The notes beneath the pieces are model-generated. The model saw nothing but the letters and a program-made list of their open reading frames with translations. It searched no databases and was not told where the DNA came from. Below are positions 1 through 11,099 of a stretch of 64,000 nucleotides of DNA, piece by piece. Made by a program: the position numbers and the translations under genes. Where the stretch lies: NCBI RefSeq assembly GCF_963678635.1, contig NC_087069.1, positions 48,316,276 to 48,380,275 of the forward strand, written 5' to 3'. The first letter of the stretch is position 1. Each line of letters begins with the position of its first letter. The DNA is from Symsagittifera roscoffensis (Eukaryota; Xenacoelomorpha; Acoela; Convolutidae).

Positions 1-118
1 AAACGCTCTCAAAAAGCTTGTTTTTTTTGGTTAGAAGGAGAGCAAGACCGAATTGAAAACATCTAGAATATGTGCAAAGTGTAGTAGGTTAGTAGTATAG
101 ATATACGACACTGGGATC
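1..118. other. Left flank, no gene seen
   Basis: Ordinary AT-rich sequence before the first Polinton. I see no coding region, repeat or RNA gene. It ends at a long run of G. Confidence 0.5.
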
Positions 119-140
119 GGGGGGGGGGGGGGGGGGGGGG
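119..140. repeat. Poly-G homopolymer (about 22 G)
   Basis: An uninterrupted G run sits directly before the left end of the Polinton. Such runs are often misread in length and may hide a few flanking bases, which could be why no target-site duplication can be read with confidence at this end. Confidence 0.9.
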
Positions 141-145
141 TGATC

Positions 146-455
146 CCTACAGGGATCATTGGGTATAGATTATGCCTAATGATCCCTATGTAAATATTTA
201 TACCTAATGATCCCTATGTAAAATATTTATACCTAATGATCCCTATGTAAAATATTTATACCTAATGATCCCTATGTAAAATATTTATACCTAATGATCC
301 CTATGTAAAATATTTATACCTAATGATCCCTATGTAAAATATTTATACCTAATGATACCTATGTAAAATATTTATCGCTAATGATCCCTATGTAAAATAT
401 TTATCCCTAATGATCCCTATGTATAATTTTTATACTTAATGATCCTTATGTGAAA
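146..455. repeat. Left terminal inverted repeat of Polinton 1: array of ~29-bp iterons
   Basis: After an 18-base outer end, about ten copies of a 28-30-bp unit beginning CCTAATGATCCCTATGTAAA and ending in an AT-rich ATATTTATA follow head to tail. Inner copies drift in sequence while the central ones are identical. The same array in reverse complement closes the element at 18362-18624. Confidence 0.93.
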
Positions 456-894
456 GTTGTGTTGGTTAAAACAAAATCGTACTGGCGATATATTATTTCT
501 TTCCACCACCTGTAGCTCGGCAAGCTATGTTGTATTCCAATTGAACTAAAACTTTTCATTGTGTTTTGCTGTTGAAGGTCTTTGCGAATTGGTTCTTTCA
601 ATGTTTTTACAAACGCTTTGGTCTTGGTGAAAAGAGATATGAACTGAAATGATTGAATTATACACACAATCTTCTGAAGTAAGTGTCGGTTAAACGCACC
701 AAAAGCAGTTGGGGGTCAATTCCAATATGAAAACTCTCAAAACCACTCCAGATAAAATAGTAACACAAAACCAAAAGTGGATTTAAAGTAGCCCGCCATT
801 ACCTAACAGTGAACAAACGTGGAAAGTAAGTATAATACAGTACACTAATTTACAACATTAAATTTTGTATTCAACTTGAATCAAACACACAACA
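456..894. other. Space between left iterons and polymerase 3' end
   Basis: A 73-codon open frame lies on the minus strand at 446-667, but it has no recognisable domain and overlaps the degenerate inner iterons. I do not call a gene here. Confidence 0.4.
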
Positions 895-3800
895 TTAGAG
901 TTTTTTGTTTGTTTTACGTCTTTTTGATTGCGGTGCTGAATCTTCAACTGCTTCGCGGTCGAGGTACCATTCATCAACTGACGACGAAGAAGAAGTAACT
1001 GCATTTGGATCAACCAAATCATCGCTTTCGATATCACTCTCAACAATTTCTGTGACACGAACTCTACCTGGATCTGGAGCTTCATAGCTGGTGATACTAT
1101 TCAACAGGTCTCTCAACGAACGGCTAGGTTGAGTTTCTAACACAAGAAAGCTATCTTCTGACACATAATTCGTATCCTGCGTAAAGATTTCTTCTTGGTT
1201 CGAGCTCTCGTGATCCCAGTCGACTAGCTCATCTTCTTCCTCGAAAAATTTCAGCCAATCGTCTAAATCTTGATCTTTGTGGTGACTGGTGCTATTAGTT
1301 TCACTCACGTTCCTTTCGCTATCATCATCATCATCATCCTGATTGCTATCGGGAAAGGTAGAAGCATTTACTGTTCTATAGTGACCGTATGGTAATGTAG
1401 AGATACCATCGCTGAGGATGTATCGCTTATCATCATAGGCTGATAATGCGATTTTGTTTGCTCGAACAGTGTTCAGAATATGGCTCTCGGAGATGATGCG
1501 AGTTTTTTCGGCTCGTACAAGGTTTCCAGACGCGAGAGTTTTGATGTATTTTTCATGAGTTAGCAACCGTTGAGTCACCTTAGTGATTCCTTTTGCTGAG
1601 TGCTTCCGTGTATCTATTAAAAAAATGATGCTCACTAATCATTATATATCTAAATGTTTTGTAAACTAATACTTGAAATTGAAAAAAAAAAAGTATGAAC
1701 GCATCCTTTTCAGAAGATCCACACCCCCCCCCCTCTCATTTAAAAAAAGGTGATAACCATTTAACCTATACCTCCCCCCTTACCCCCACCCACAGAAGCA
1801 CCAAAAAACCTAAGTCATCTCAAAAATTTCACTCAGTAAAAAATTTTTTCACAAAAATTTTTTTCATAAAATTTTTTTTTCAAATTTTTTTTTTCCAAAA
1901 TTTTTTTTTTCAAAAATTTTTTTCAAAAATTTTTTTTTTCAAAAAATTTTTTTTTTCAATTTTTTTTTCCAAATTTTTCTTTTTGATGACAAAATTTTTT
2001 TTTTCATAAAAAATTTTTTTTTCCAAAACTATTTTTTTCCAAAACTTTTTTTTTCCAAAATTTTTTTCAAAAATTTTTTTTTCCAAATTTTTTTTTTTGA
2101 TGACAAAAAAGTTTTTTTTAACATTTTTTTTACCAAATTTTTTTTGACAAAATTTTTTTTAAATTTTTTTTTCCAACAAAAATTTTTCACATTTTTTTTT
2201 TCAAAATTTTTCAAATCTGATTTTCGATGGTGCTAATGTCAATGCAACCATACCTTCGCCAAAAATTTTGTAGGTTTCAAATTCAAACTTACTTAAATTT
2301 CGCATTGTTTCTTCAGCATCTCGTAAAATCTTGATTTTCATTCTCTTTCTTTTTGACTCACACATTTTTCCATAAATTGAATTGATCAATAGTTTGTACA
2401 GGGCTTCTTCAAACTTATTTTTTGCCGCTTTTCTTTTGTTTGTATTTAGAGTTATGTACGGTTCGAGCCACAATTCTTGTTTGAACTTTACGATGCGATA
2501 CAGTTTTGTAACGATAAGACAAAGCTTCACGTAGAGTTTCAGGAGTTTATAATGAATTATATAATGAGTTTTATCATGTAGAGTTTGTAAAAGTTTTTTC
2601 ACTTTACCTATTGTGGGTGCACAGTTTTCATTGTTTTTCATTTGTTCTGAGATATTTGTTTGGTATCTGCTCAACCAATCTTTTTGAACAACTTCCTTAG
2701 TGGGTGCCAGTGGATAGTCACGGTGACTTTCATGCAACAATTGAGGGTATTTTAAATCAATTTCAACAATATAACCGTAGTCTGAATCGTCAGGGGTTGC
2801 TAAAATTTCTTCTATTGACATGGAATTCTCATCTTCGTTTTCTTGATTATTTCTTTCATTTCTAACTCCGATTGTCTCGAAATGACGTGCAGGCAGTTTG
2901 TGAGTTTGCATTACTCCACCGTATAAGTTGTTGGCATCAACCATGAAGCCATAGGTAGTATCTTCGCTCGAATTAAATGTTTCGTTCATTTGCCTGTTGT
3001 TTGCAGTGAACTGTCGTTTTTCAAAGATTGATGCAGTACCACCTCGCATCATTTTTTCAACCATGTCTTAATGATCTCGATCCGTTAGCAATTCAACATC
3101 AGCTTTACATACCCGCTTGAAAGCGTCACCAGCTAAATTGGAAGCGGTGAAATGATGAGCACAATCAAGGCTGTATGTTTCATAGCTGATAGAGCGGAAT
3201 TCCTCAAAGACACAGGCTAGGAGCAATGTGTCACATGACAAATATAAGTCATGATAGTCGCGCAGGTTCTGACAATTGAATTGATTGAAAACTTCTTTTG
3301 CTTCAACCAAGTTATCAGCACTAATAGCAATTTTATCTCCGTCTAAACTATTCACCCACTTTTCGAGAGGCGGTACTCTTTTTCGTTAAACTTTTTACGG
3401 TTGGTCATGTAATTATAAGGATAGAATCCTTTTCTACGTATGAGAGTTCTACAAGTTTGGCTTACGTTTTGAAAGTGGTTTTCCAGAAATGTAAATTTGT
3501 TGTCAGGCAAGTTGTCAACTAACTTTTGTAGTGATGAGTTTAGAAACTTGAAAGAATCTATAAAACGAAGATACTCAAAAATGTTATGTGTTGTTTGATC
3601 TTTTCGTGTAATGGTTTTAACCACTACCCCGATAATTAGTGAAATATATTTCTCATCGGTGGATGGAATGACTTGTATTGTACTACGCGAGTCACATTCT
3701 CTCAACGCAAGACATATATGATGCATGTCATAATTCTGCAAATTGTGTCCCACGACTGGAATGTAATTTATGTTTCTTCGCGCTAAATTACATTTGTCGT

Positions 3801-5611
3801 GGGTCCATCCTAGAAATTTTCCCGAAGAGTGACAGTGATCCAGGCACTTTTCTTCGCTTTCACTGAAGTTTTCTTGACAAATCCAACAGGTTAAAGTTTC
3901 TTCTTTACGCAGTTGGCTACGATCTGCCAAATAATGTGGCACTTTCCGTTTATAGATGTAAGCGTCTCGGGCTAATAGATGTAACTCTTTGACTAAAGAA
4001 AAATGGCTCTGAGGACTCATGATCAATAGCAACCATTGAATACCCGGAGGGTTCATGTTTTTCTAGAACGCGAGATGAGGAAATTTGTGGGTTGTTCATA
4101 CATGTTGTAACGGGATTCAGGAACGATTCGAAATCAAAATAAACAACAATAGGTGCATACCAGAGAGCTTGAAAGTTTTTAAATTTATACTTGTGGCAGC
4201 CATTTTCAGCTGTTGGCATTATCACTACAGCTGGTTCATGATCTTTGCATAATCGCTCATGCGTTTTATGATCAATTTCATTGTAATGAATTTGAAAACA
4301 GTTACGACACAACTGCAGGAAACTTCGGAATTTTTGCTTTCGAACTTCACAAACAAATCGGAGCAGGTCTTTTATCAAAACAAAGTGGTGCATTCCGGGT
4401 TCATATAACAAAAGCAGATCCATAATAAAATTATCTGAACTTTCAAACTTTGAGACAATCATGGGAATGAGATCTCCTTTTTGATATTGAAACACGTTTA
4501 CTTGAACGTTATTAAGTCGCTCAAATTGAGGAATCGTGTTCAAGCTCATAGGCATAACGAAATCATCAGAAGCCTGATGCGTTCCGGGCTTTGTATAGGT
4601 GTGTGGATCTGTCTCTTCAAGTTTAGGATCAACTAACCTACCGACTATTAGATCAGGCTTATATCTAAGATGATAGGCGGCAGTGTAGCATAACAAAAAG
4701 CAATTGTGGTCGTTGTGATTACGAATATTAATTAATTGTTGCGAATTTGCTATTTTTTTAGGGAGAGGTATAAACGAAGAGCCTCTGATTGGTAACATTT
4801 TTCCGATTTTAATGTAAAGCTCATTTACACGCTGCAGAACCCAGCCGCTACCATGGGCTGAAAAATTCTGGAACACAGCTTCCATTTTTCCGAGCATTTC
4901 GAGAAATAATTCATCAGACAAACCGTTTGCATAAAGGGGAGTCATCATAGAATTAGCGAACATTTTAACGCGTTCGTCTTCAGGTTGTTGCACGCTTTGG
5001 TCCGAAACAACAGTAGCATGCTTGATTAAAGTAAGTTTAGCCGAAAATTGTACTTTGCAGGGTCCATTACAGGTTCTATCTGATATCAAACTTTGAATCT
5101 CATTTTTTTTCAAGGTCATAAATTCGATAAGATCATGTTCAATATTTTGGTTGGGAATAATAAAAGTCATTAACGTATTTTTCATGGCTGATTCATGAAC
5201 TTCAATTGAAGCTGGAAAGTTATCAATATCGCTTGCTTGTGTGATTGAGCTAGAGGGGTTGCTGAGTGATGTTAGTTGTTGATCCAAAACAGGTAACCCA
5301 TGCTCTGATTGCATGTGATCCTTGAAATCTTTAAGTTCACAAAAACCAAGCCGACAATACCGACATAAATTGTTAAGTTTTTGTTGATCTGATTCAATAT
5401 GCTGCTGTAATTTTGATAGCAGTAAAGTGTTAAAATTACAATGGTAGCAAGTAAAAATGGGTAATTCTTTTTCAACAGCGTGAAAGTTTCGTTCATGACG
5501 AGATCTATTAGTTTTTATTGTAAAAACTTTGGGACAATAGTTACACTTGAAACCCATTTCGCTCTGGAACTGTTTTAAAGCGAAGCAGGAAAGGGAATGA
5601 ATCCCAACCAA
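895..5611 (-). pseudogene. Protein-primed family B DNA polymerase (pPolB) of Polinton 1, broken
   Basis: This is the replicase of the element; in intact relatives it copies the linear genome from a terminal-protein primer. Reading from the 5' end (high coordinates), the N-terminal part near 5330-5560 holds C2H2-type zinc-finger pairs (CNYC, CYHC, CRYC with spaced histidines). It is followed by a conserved block near 4700 (DHNCFLL) and, near 3790-3900, a Cys-pair plus DHCH block that resembles the endonuclease VII/HNH-like module common in Polinton polymerases. Palm motif A (DANNLYG) lies near 2930 and motif B (NSIYGK) near 2370. The C-terminal signature NKIALSAYDDKRYI lies near 1440. An acidic Asp/Ser-rich tail ends in a basic RRKTNKK patch. 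The gene is in pieces, with several breaks. Family assignment is secure. Confidence 0.92.
1695..2215. repeat. T-rich low-complexity tract
   Basis: Runs of 7-10 T alternate with short A or CA spacers about every 14-20 bases. A C-rich run near 1725-1735 and CCCCC clusters near 1775-1795 precede it. The open frames in this tract encode only Phe/Lys or Lys/Asn runs and are not genes. The tract lies within the span of the polymerase region of Polinton 1. Confidence 0.85.
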
Positions 5612-5674
5612 ACGCCAAAAGGTTTAAATTATTGCGCTTCGATTCCTTTTTCCCCTTCTCGGTTTGAATTTGAA

Positions 5675-5750
5675 TAGCTTTTCCCGCTTAACTTTGAATT
5701 TGAACTCTTTTCCCGCCGAAATTTGAATTACATTTGAATTTCCCGCCATA
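5675..5750 (-). promoter_or_regulatory. Three regularly spaced E2F-like motifs upstream of the polymerase
   Basis: Three copies of TTTTCCCGC / TTTCCCGCC lie at about 5680, 5709 and 5739, each followed or preceded by TTTGAATT, giving a ~29-30-bp periodic module. They sit 65-140 bases upstream of the start of the polymerase gene. TTTCCCGCC matches the animal E2F/DP consensus (TTTSSCGC), the S-phase switch for replication genes. That they regulate the gene is inference; their presence and spacing are seen. Confidence 0.55.
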
Positions 5751-7130
5751 ACTGTCAAACTCAAATTCGATTGGGCGAAACAGATTAATTGCTGTTTGAA
5801 TTGTTATCATTACTACAAACGATAAAAATTAATCGAAGCAAATCAAGTTTGAGCTAAATTTTTATCCAAAATGATTTTAGAGCCAAGAGATAAAAGTTTT
5901 AGTTTTTTATTTTATCAATTCAAATTATAAGTTGAGAAAATTTTCGAAATTGCGAATAAAAGTTGAGCATGTCACAACACATGATAAATCCTAAATATCC
6001 CAATTGTCATGGGGACAGAATACTCTTCAAAAATGTCAAAATTTGAATCAAAAACAGTTGAAATGATGAATAAGTAAAACAGAAACTGAAAAACTGTCAG
6101 TTTTTTAACTTTCCAGGCGCATTGTTATCAATGATGTCAATCACGAAGCGGTTGCACGGTCCATGTCATCATGAATTTGTCTCAATTGTCTTTCGATATG
6201 AAAAAAAAGTCAGAAAAAATACTTTTCTGTAAAGAAAAATGAGTTTGTTGTTTTAGGGGGGATTAAGGGGATTAGCGTTTTTCTCGAAGACTATTGAAAA
6301 AACATCTACTCCCACAATCTCATTAGTTGTGCCCCTCATTGCACTTTCAGAACAACACTACTTGCTCATAATAAAAAATTGCGTCTTCTGGTTGAAAATC
6401 GCATTTTTTCGGAAAAATGAAAAAACGATGAGTCATCAATTAAAAAAATTGATTTTTATTATTTTTCTCAAATATTTAGCATGATGATGAATACTTGTAT
6501 TTTTTTTATGAAGATCATTTTTGGAGACAACAGTATCAATGATCATATGGTAAATCCAATTTGAAGAAAAAGAAAAAATTTTTGCATTTTTTTTCCTTTT
6601 TGTAATTAAAAAATCAAATTTTTAACTAGAAAACATTAAAAAAATATTTATTTTTAACAAAAAGTTGGTTTTAAACATATTTTATACTATTTCTTATTAT
6701 ACTCAATTTGTATGATAATTAAATTAATAAACAAATGACAATAAAGGTTTACAACCAAAATTATTTTTTTAACAGTTTTTTGACGTTAATTATCTTTTTT
6801 TTTTTTTTCAAAAAACGAAATTGATATTTTTTTATCTTGTTTTCAAAAACTTAGCATAAATATGGATGCTTTTCAATTTTTTTCTCAAGATCAATCATGT
6901 AAATAAGAACATCAATGTTAATATGTTAACTCCTATTTGTGGAAAAAATGAAAATTTTACGGACTTTTTTGTTTTTAATTGGAAAAAAAATAGTCAATTA
7001 ATTGAAAAAAAACTGATTTTTTTAACTTCAAATTTTAAAGGCTCTTATACTAAATTTTTAATCAGAACACAATCGTGTGATAAATAATGAACAAACACAA
7101 GATATAAACTTAAACTCAATTTTAAAGTTA
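5751..7130. other. Long AT-rich non-coding stretch inside Polinton 1
   Basis: About 1.4 kb between the polymerase and the next minus-strand gene, with many A and T runs and no convincing coding region. The 73-codon plus-strand frame at 6866-7087 has no recognisable content. Near 7132-7137 TTTATT on the plus strand gives an AATAAA poly(A) signal for the gene at 7190-7825. Confidence 0.6.
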
Positions 7131-7189
7131 ATTTATTATACACAATAAAAACAAACAAAAATCAATAAAACTCAACCTCAGTTTCAAAG

Positions 7190-7825
7190 TTATGTAAGGT
7201 CCAAATACTCCTGCGCTTTCTCTAGTGTTGTTAGCTTCCGTTTTTTCTTTGCTGCAAGGCATAGAGAAGGAGTCAAATTTTCCATATGATTACTCACTGT
7301 CGCTTCGGGGGTGCGCGTTGGAGTTGAAGAATCTGGTTCATCAAGCCATGGTGACACTTTAGGAGAAGGATCAGCTTTCGGGGTAACTAATAATGGTGAT
7401 TCAATCTGTTCCATTCCCCATAAACGATCAAAAAATTCAATTTCTTCAAAGTATTCTAACTGGTTTTCACAAATCGGAGTAACATCACAATCGTATTTAT
7501 ACAAAAAATTTTTTACTGGTTTTGATAAAGTTGAAATATCAACCTGAAGAGCAAGAGGCTCGTCAGGATCCGTATATTTACCGGAATTTGTAAGGTAACT
7601 CAAATACTTTATATTCAGTTCTTCGTCTTTCTTTGAGTTTTTTAAGGAAAGTTTACTGAATAAATGTAAAAAATTTTTGGGAATCATAACGTGATGAGTA
7701 CAAGTCCACTCATCAGAATTGAAACTTTTTTCTTCGTTAATTATTGCTACAAAATTACCGTGAACGGTTTCATAAAAAATGGTTCTTTCGTGATTGGAAT
7801 ATCCGGCAATAATATAACAAGGCAT
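7190..7825 (-). CDS. Accessory protein of Polinton 1, unknown function (211 aa)
   Basis: A clean open frame. I take the ATG at 7825 (MPCYIIAGYSNHERTIFYE) because the frame upstream of it has no other ATG. The N-terminal ~130 residues look like a compact globular domain with alternating hydrophobic strands. The C-terminal third is Pro/Ser/Thr-rich (residues ~145-190) and ends in a basic AAKKKRKLTTLEKA stretch resembling a nuclear localisation signal. An AATAAA signal follows about 55 bases beyond the stop. It is transcribed in the same direction as the polymerase and away from the gene at 8309, so it may belong to an early set. I recognise no family and give no function. Confidence 0.6.
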   Translation of the reverse strand: MPCYIIAGYSNHERTIFYETVHGNFVAIINEEKSFNSDEWTCTHHVMIPKNFLHLFSKLSLKNSKKDEELNIKYLSYLTNSGKYTDPDEPLALQVDISTLSKPVKNFLYKYDCDVTPICENQLEYFEEIEFFDRLWGMEQIESPLLVTPKADPSPKVSPWLDEPDSSTPTRTPEATVSNHMENLTPSLCLAAKKKRKLTTLEKAQEYLDLT

Positions 7826-8308
7826 TTTTGAAGAAAAGTTGGAAGAAAAGGACAAACGTAACGCGGAGAGAAATGAAACTGAAATGAATTGTGAAAACGC
7901 CTCAAGAGATTAAAATAGGGATTGTTTCTTCTAAAATAAGAAATTTCAAGACCTCCTATGTAGTTTTTGATCAGTTTAATAAGGGAGGGTGTGTAAAATA
8001 TTTATTTTACCTTGCGTGGTATTCTATGTTTATCTAAATTGCATTCAAACAAATAGCTTGTATCAAAAACAACGTTTAAACATTGTGACCTTTAACACCC
8101 ATTAAAATTCTTATCAGTTGTACATGCACAAAATACTTATCCATTTGAACTAAATTGCAATCCAATATCTTTGCGATATAAACTACATGTGTAGATAAAT
8201 TAAAATAGATACAACGCTTTCTTTTGCAGACATATACAATCAATCGAAACCATTCATTTCTTTCTATTCAGTTTTGAATCAAGTTACTTTGAATTCTCAC
8301 TCGTTACA
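7826..8308. promoter_or_regulatory. Divergent intergenic region between minus- and plus-strand gene blocks
   Basis: This ~480-bp space separates the minus-strand accessory gene from the first plus-strand ORF, so promoters for both directions should lie here. The stretch just before 8309 (TTTCTATTCAGTTTTG) has an initiator-like TCAGTTTT, but no TATA box stands out in the AT-rich background. The promoter role is inferred from gene direction only. Confidence 0.35.
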
Positions 8309-8497
8309 ATGAATAAAACAAAAACAAGCACCACAGCAAATGCAGATAAAGATTTTGGCGATTGCTATTTCGATATTTCGGAAAACAGTAAAATATTAGT
8401 GCGTGCTACATTGAAAACATATGACCAAACTGGAACTTATGTATTCCTGAAATTTTTCAAAAAAGCAACTGAAGGCGCTGAATTTGAATGTGTATAA
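8309..8497 (+). CDS. Small ORF of Polinton 1, unknown (62 aa)
   Basis: It starts at an ATG (MNKTKTSTTANADKDFGDCY) and has a strand-rich C-terminal half (FDISENSKILVRATLKTYD). The alternating polar and hydrophobic pattern and basic residues recall small single-stranded-DNA-binding folds of the PC4 type, but this is a weak impression. It opens the plus-strand block. It may be a true small gene or part of a larger broken one. Confidence 0.35.
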   Translation: MNKTKTSTTANADKDFGDCYFDISENSKILVRATLKTYDQTGTYVFLKFFKKATEGAEFECV

Positions 8498-8696
8498 AGA
8501 CTTTCCTTAAGAAGCGAAGAACTTTCAAAATTACTAAAGTCGGGAAAGTCAATCCGAGCGCAAATAAGTGAGAAATTTCTGATACTGTTGAAAACAAAGA
8601 CAAACCACAGTCTAACTGTAAACGAGCCAGGAAATCTCAACTTTCCTCAAACACAAACAATTTCAAGCACGACTCGAATTAATTTTCCTTTACAAA

Positions 8697-9486
8697 ATGG
8701 CAGAAGCTATGTTCGAAGTTGTGTTACCTGATTATTTCAAAAAATTTCAACCAAATTTCAAATTTGTTATCACTGAAAAAATTCCTAATTTATCTACTTT
8801 TAAAAATTATGCTTTTGGAAGCCACTTCAAATCTGAATATTGCCCTTTTTCAGTCGAGAATGAAAAAAAAAACTCATTACCATATATTGATTCAAGTAGA
8901 TTCAGAGGAACAATTAAACCAATTTTTTCCTTCCCAAAAATGTTTCAGTGTTCCTTGTATTTTCACTTGCTTCAAATACTTAGTTTCTCCTGCTAAAGAT
9001 GTCAAAGGACACGGTGAGTTATTTGACAAGCTTAAACTAGCTCTCACTTATTCAGCACAACCTGTTGCAGCCAATCTCGATTTGTTAGATTTCACTGCAA
9101 TCAAAAAACGTTTACCCAATTTATTGCTTTCTGCAACATCATCTAACAAACAAACTTCACCAAATCAAAACGTTTGCAAGAAATCTTCGGCCGTTGGGGG
9201 ACAGAAACGAATTGATAATACAGTTACGCATGCTGCATCGTCGACGTCAAACAAATCCGTAAGAGTTTCGAATTCAGTTTCAAAGAAACATACAGAAAGC
9301 AGACATGTTCAAACAGATGAGATGAATACAGAAACTTTGAAAAGATTTGAAAGTTTAATTAATGGACCCCATTCTGCCGCATTTTGTAAAATAATGGATA
9401 TTTTGACAAGTGGATATGGAAAATTTGATGTAGATACTGATGTTTTGTTTGTGAAATTTATTGTTGAAGAGAAAGTTAAGTTTTAA
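8697..9486 (+). CDS. Hypothetical protein region of Polinton 1
   Basis: Open reading is present across this region. The N-terminal portion from the ATG at 8697 (MAEAMFEVVLPDYFKKFQP) is hydrophobic-rich and looks folded. The later portion has a Ser/Thr/Asn/Lys-rich linker (near 9130-9300) and a short helical C-terminus that stops at 9486. I recognise no family. Base composition matches the rest of the element. It is probably broken, and its position before the RNase H-like gene is the only context available. Confidence 0.4.
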
Positions 9487-9533
9487 TTGATACTTTTCAT
9501 TATTCCTTTTTCATTATATTGAGTTCAGTAAAC

Positions 9534-10537
9534 ATGATTTCAACTTTCGATTTAAAACTCATTCATGAAATTTTTATAGACTTAAAATCACAATATCCAG
9601 ACAAATCAGTCAGATTTCAGTATTTTTTAGCCACTTGTTTGTATTTAGATGCTGATATTAATTTGGATTTTGTTTTGAAAAACAGACCATATGGTGGTTT
9701 AATTGGAATAGACAATTCGTCGCTCGACAAACACTTGAAACGTTTCAAATTTCTTAGAACACATGCTATTTTGCATGACGCAGCAGGATATTTGCAAGAA
9801 AAAAATCATACCGGTCCTGGGTACACATATGTTTTGCCTTGTCCAATAAAAAACTGTTACCTGGGTCACGTGACAGGTATTGCGTTTTGCTTATTTCTTA
9901 AAACATTCAGACCAAAGTTATTTCGTTTGTTGGAATGTTGAGTGAAAGTCATGTTAACCCAAAGAAAGAAAACTAAAAAAGTGTTTTTCAACCATCTCAT
10001 TATTTTAGATATTGAAGGATTTAAATGTGGCAAGAAACCTCTGATCATAAAGGAACTTTCCATTTGCTCTGCTAATACAATTGATACAATTCATTTTCTG
10101 CCACCAGTTCAATTCAACAATTTATCAAAAGAAGAGAAAAAAGCGTACAATTGGGTATCTAAATTTCTACACGGGCTTCGTTGGGACGAAGGTGAATACC
10201 CTTACCCATACTTGGATCAAATTTTTGACAGCATTCGTTTGAGGAACCCAAATTCCCATATTTTGCTAAAGGTACACAAAAATCTGTTTTATTAGCTGAA
10301 TACTTGAAATTACCCGTGACCAATTTGGAAGATATTGGCTGCCCAAAGATTGAACAGTTATTGGGTCAAGAAAAACATATTTGCAAACGACATTCTCATT
10401 TACTTCCCTCGCATCAATTATTAAAGCATTGTACCCGTAGAAAATCCAAAGTTTTTTTCGATTGGTTACAAAATGAACTGTCCAATGATGCAAACAACCT
10501 TATCTCCAAATTTGGTGGTTTACGCTTCAATGACTAA
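9534..10537 (+). pseudogene. RNase H-like (DIEGF) protein of Polinton-like elements, broken
   Basis: The sequence carries the marks of a family I associate with Polintons and related virus-like elements: an ILDIEGF motif at about 10000-10025, followed by KELSICSAN, a HGLRWDEGEYPY block near 10170-10205, a VKG/VHK-like block near 10270, and a Cys/His-rich LEDIGCPKIEQL ... CKRHSHLLP segment near 10325-10420. The DIEGF and HGL..G pattern suggests an RNase H-fold nuclease, but I know of no proven activity and the function is inference. The part before 10000 is less conserved. The region is interrupted and should be read as a fossil. Confidence 0.55.
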
Positions 10538-10949
10538 TCAGAGTCCTGAAAACAGTTTAACACCAAGAATTAAAGTTACTCTTACGCGGACAGGCATATT
10601 AGATTGTCGAGGAAAACCTCTCCTACAAAAACTCGAACAAATTACACTGAACGATATCGAAATCGATAATTTACCGAAATTTTTTACAGTTCTTGACTAC
10701 TTTCACCTGTACAATGTCCAGACTCCAGGAATTTCGCCAGTCCATTTGCATGACCATCAGCTTCCAGCTGAACTGAAAGAATTAGTCAAAACTGATAACG
10801 TTGAGGAAATACATTTAGTTCAAGCCACTATCAGAGTTGCTGCTCATTTTGTTGTAAAGTTCAAATCTAATTGTAACCATGACAAATTCACAAAGTATGA
10901 GTTTTTCTTCATTGAACGAGGAGTTGATTTGCCTGTTGAACCGAAATGA
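10530..10949 (+). CDS. Hypothetical protein, first copy of a duplicated LPxEL module (139 aa)
   Basis: It starts at ATG 10530 (MTNQSPENSLTPRIKVTLTR) and stops at 10949; AATAAA follows at about 10985. The second half contains QLPAELKELVKTDNVEEIHL followed by AAHFVVKFKSN. This aligns with the ORF at 11100-11342 (NLPKELLDEISTGNVEKIVR, ARYIIKYKPN), so the two are tandem paralogs or one is a decayed duplicate. The first half has no visible counterpart. No known family. The location between the RNase H-like gene and the small membrane protein is typical for lineage-specific accessory genes of these elements. Confidence 0.5.
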   Translation: MTNQSPENSLTPRIKVTLTRTGILDCRGKPLLQKLEQITLNDIEIDNLPKFFTVLDYFHLYNVQTPGISPVHLHDHQLPAELKELVKTDNVEEIHLVQATIRVAAHFVVKFKSNCNHDKFTKYEFFFIERGVDLPVEPK

Positions 10950-11099
10950 CGAATCACATATATATGCCAAGTTTTGTGAATCATAATAAATATAATTATT
11001 GATTGTTTTCATTTTCTTTTGATCTTGTGTGATTACTAGTTGCTAACATGTCGTGTTTGAAAATTCAAAATTTCAAAAAAATATTTTTGCCAAAAGAAA

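Noticed and set aside
146-455. Regular repeats looking like a CRISPR array
   Set aside because: Units follow each other without unique spacers and recur inverted at the other element end; they are terminal iterons of a Polinton in an animal genome.
1695-2214. Phe/Lys- and Lys/Asn-rich frames in the T-rich tract
   Set aside because: Pure low-complexity translation; no start context or domain.
8309-8497. Firm PC4-type single-stranded DNA-binding annotation
   Set aside because: Only a loose pattern of strands and basic residues; mentioned as a possibility only.
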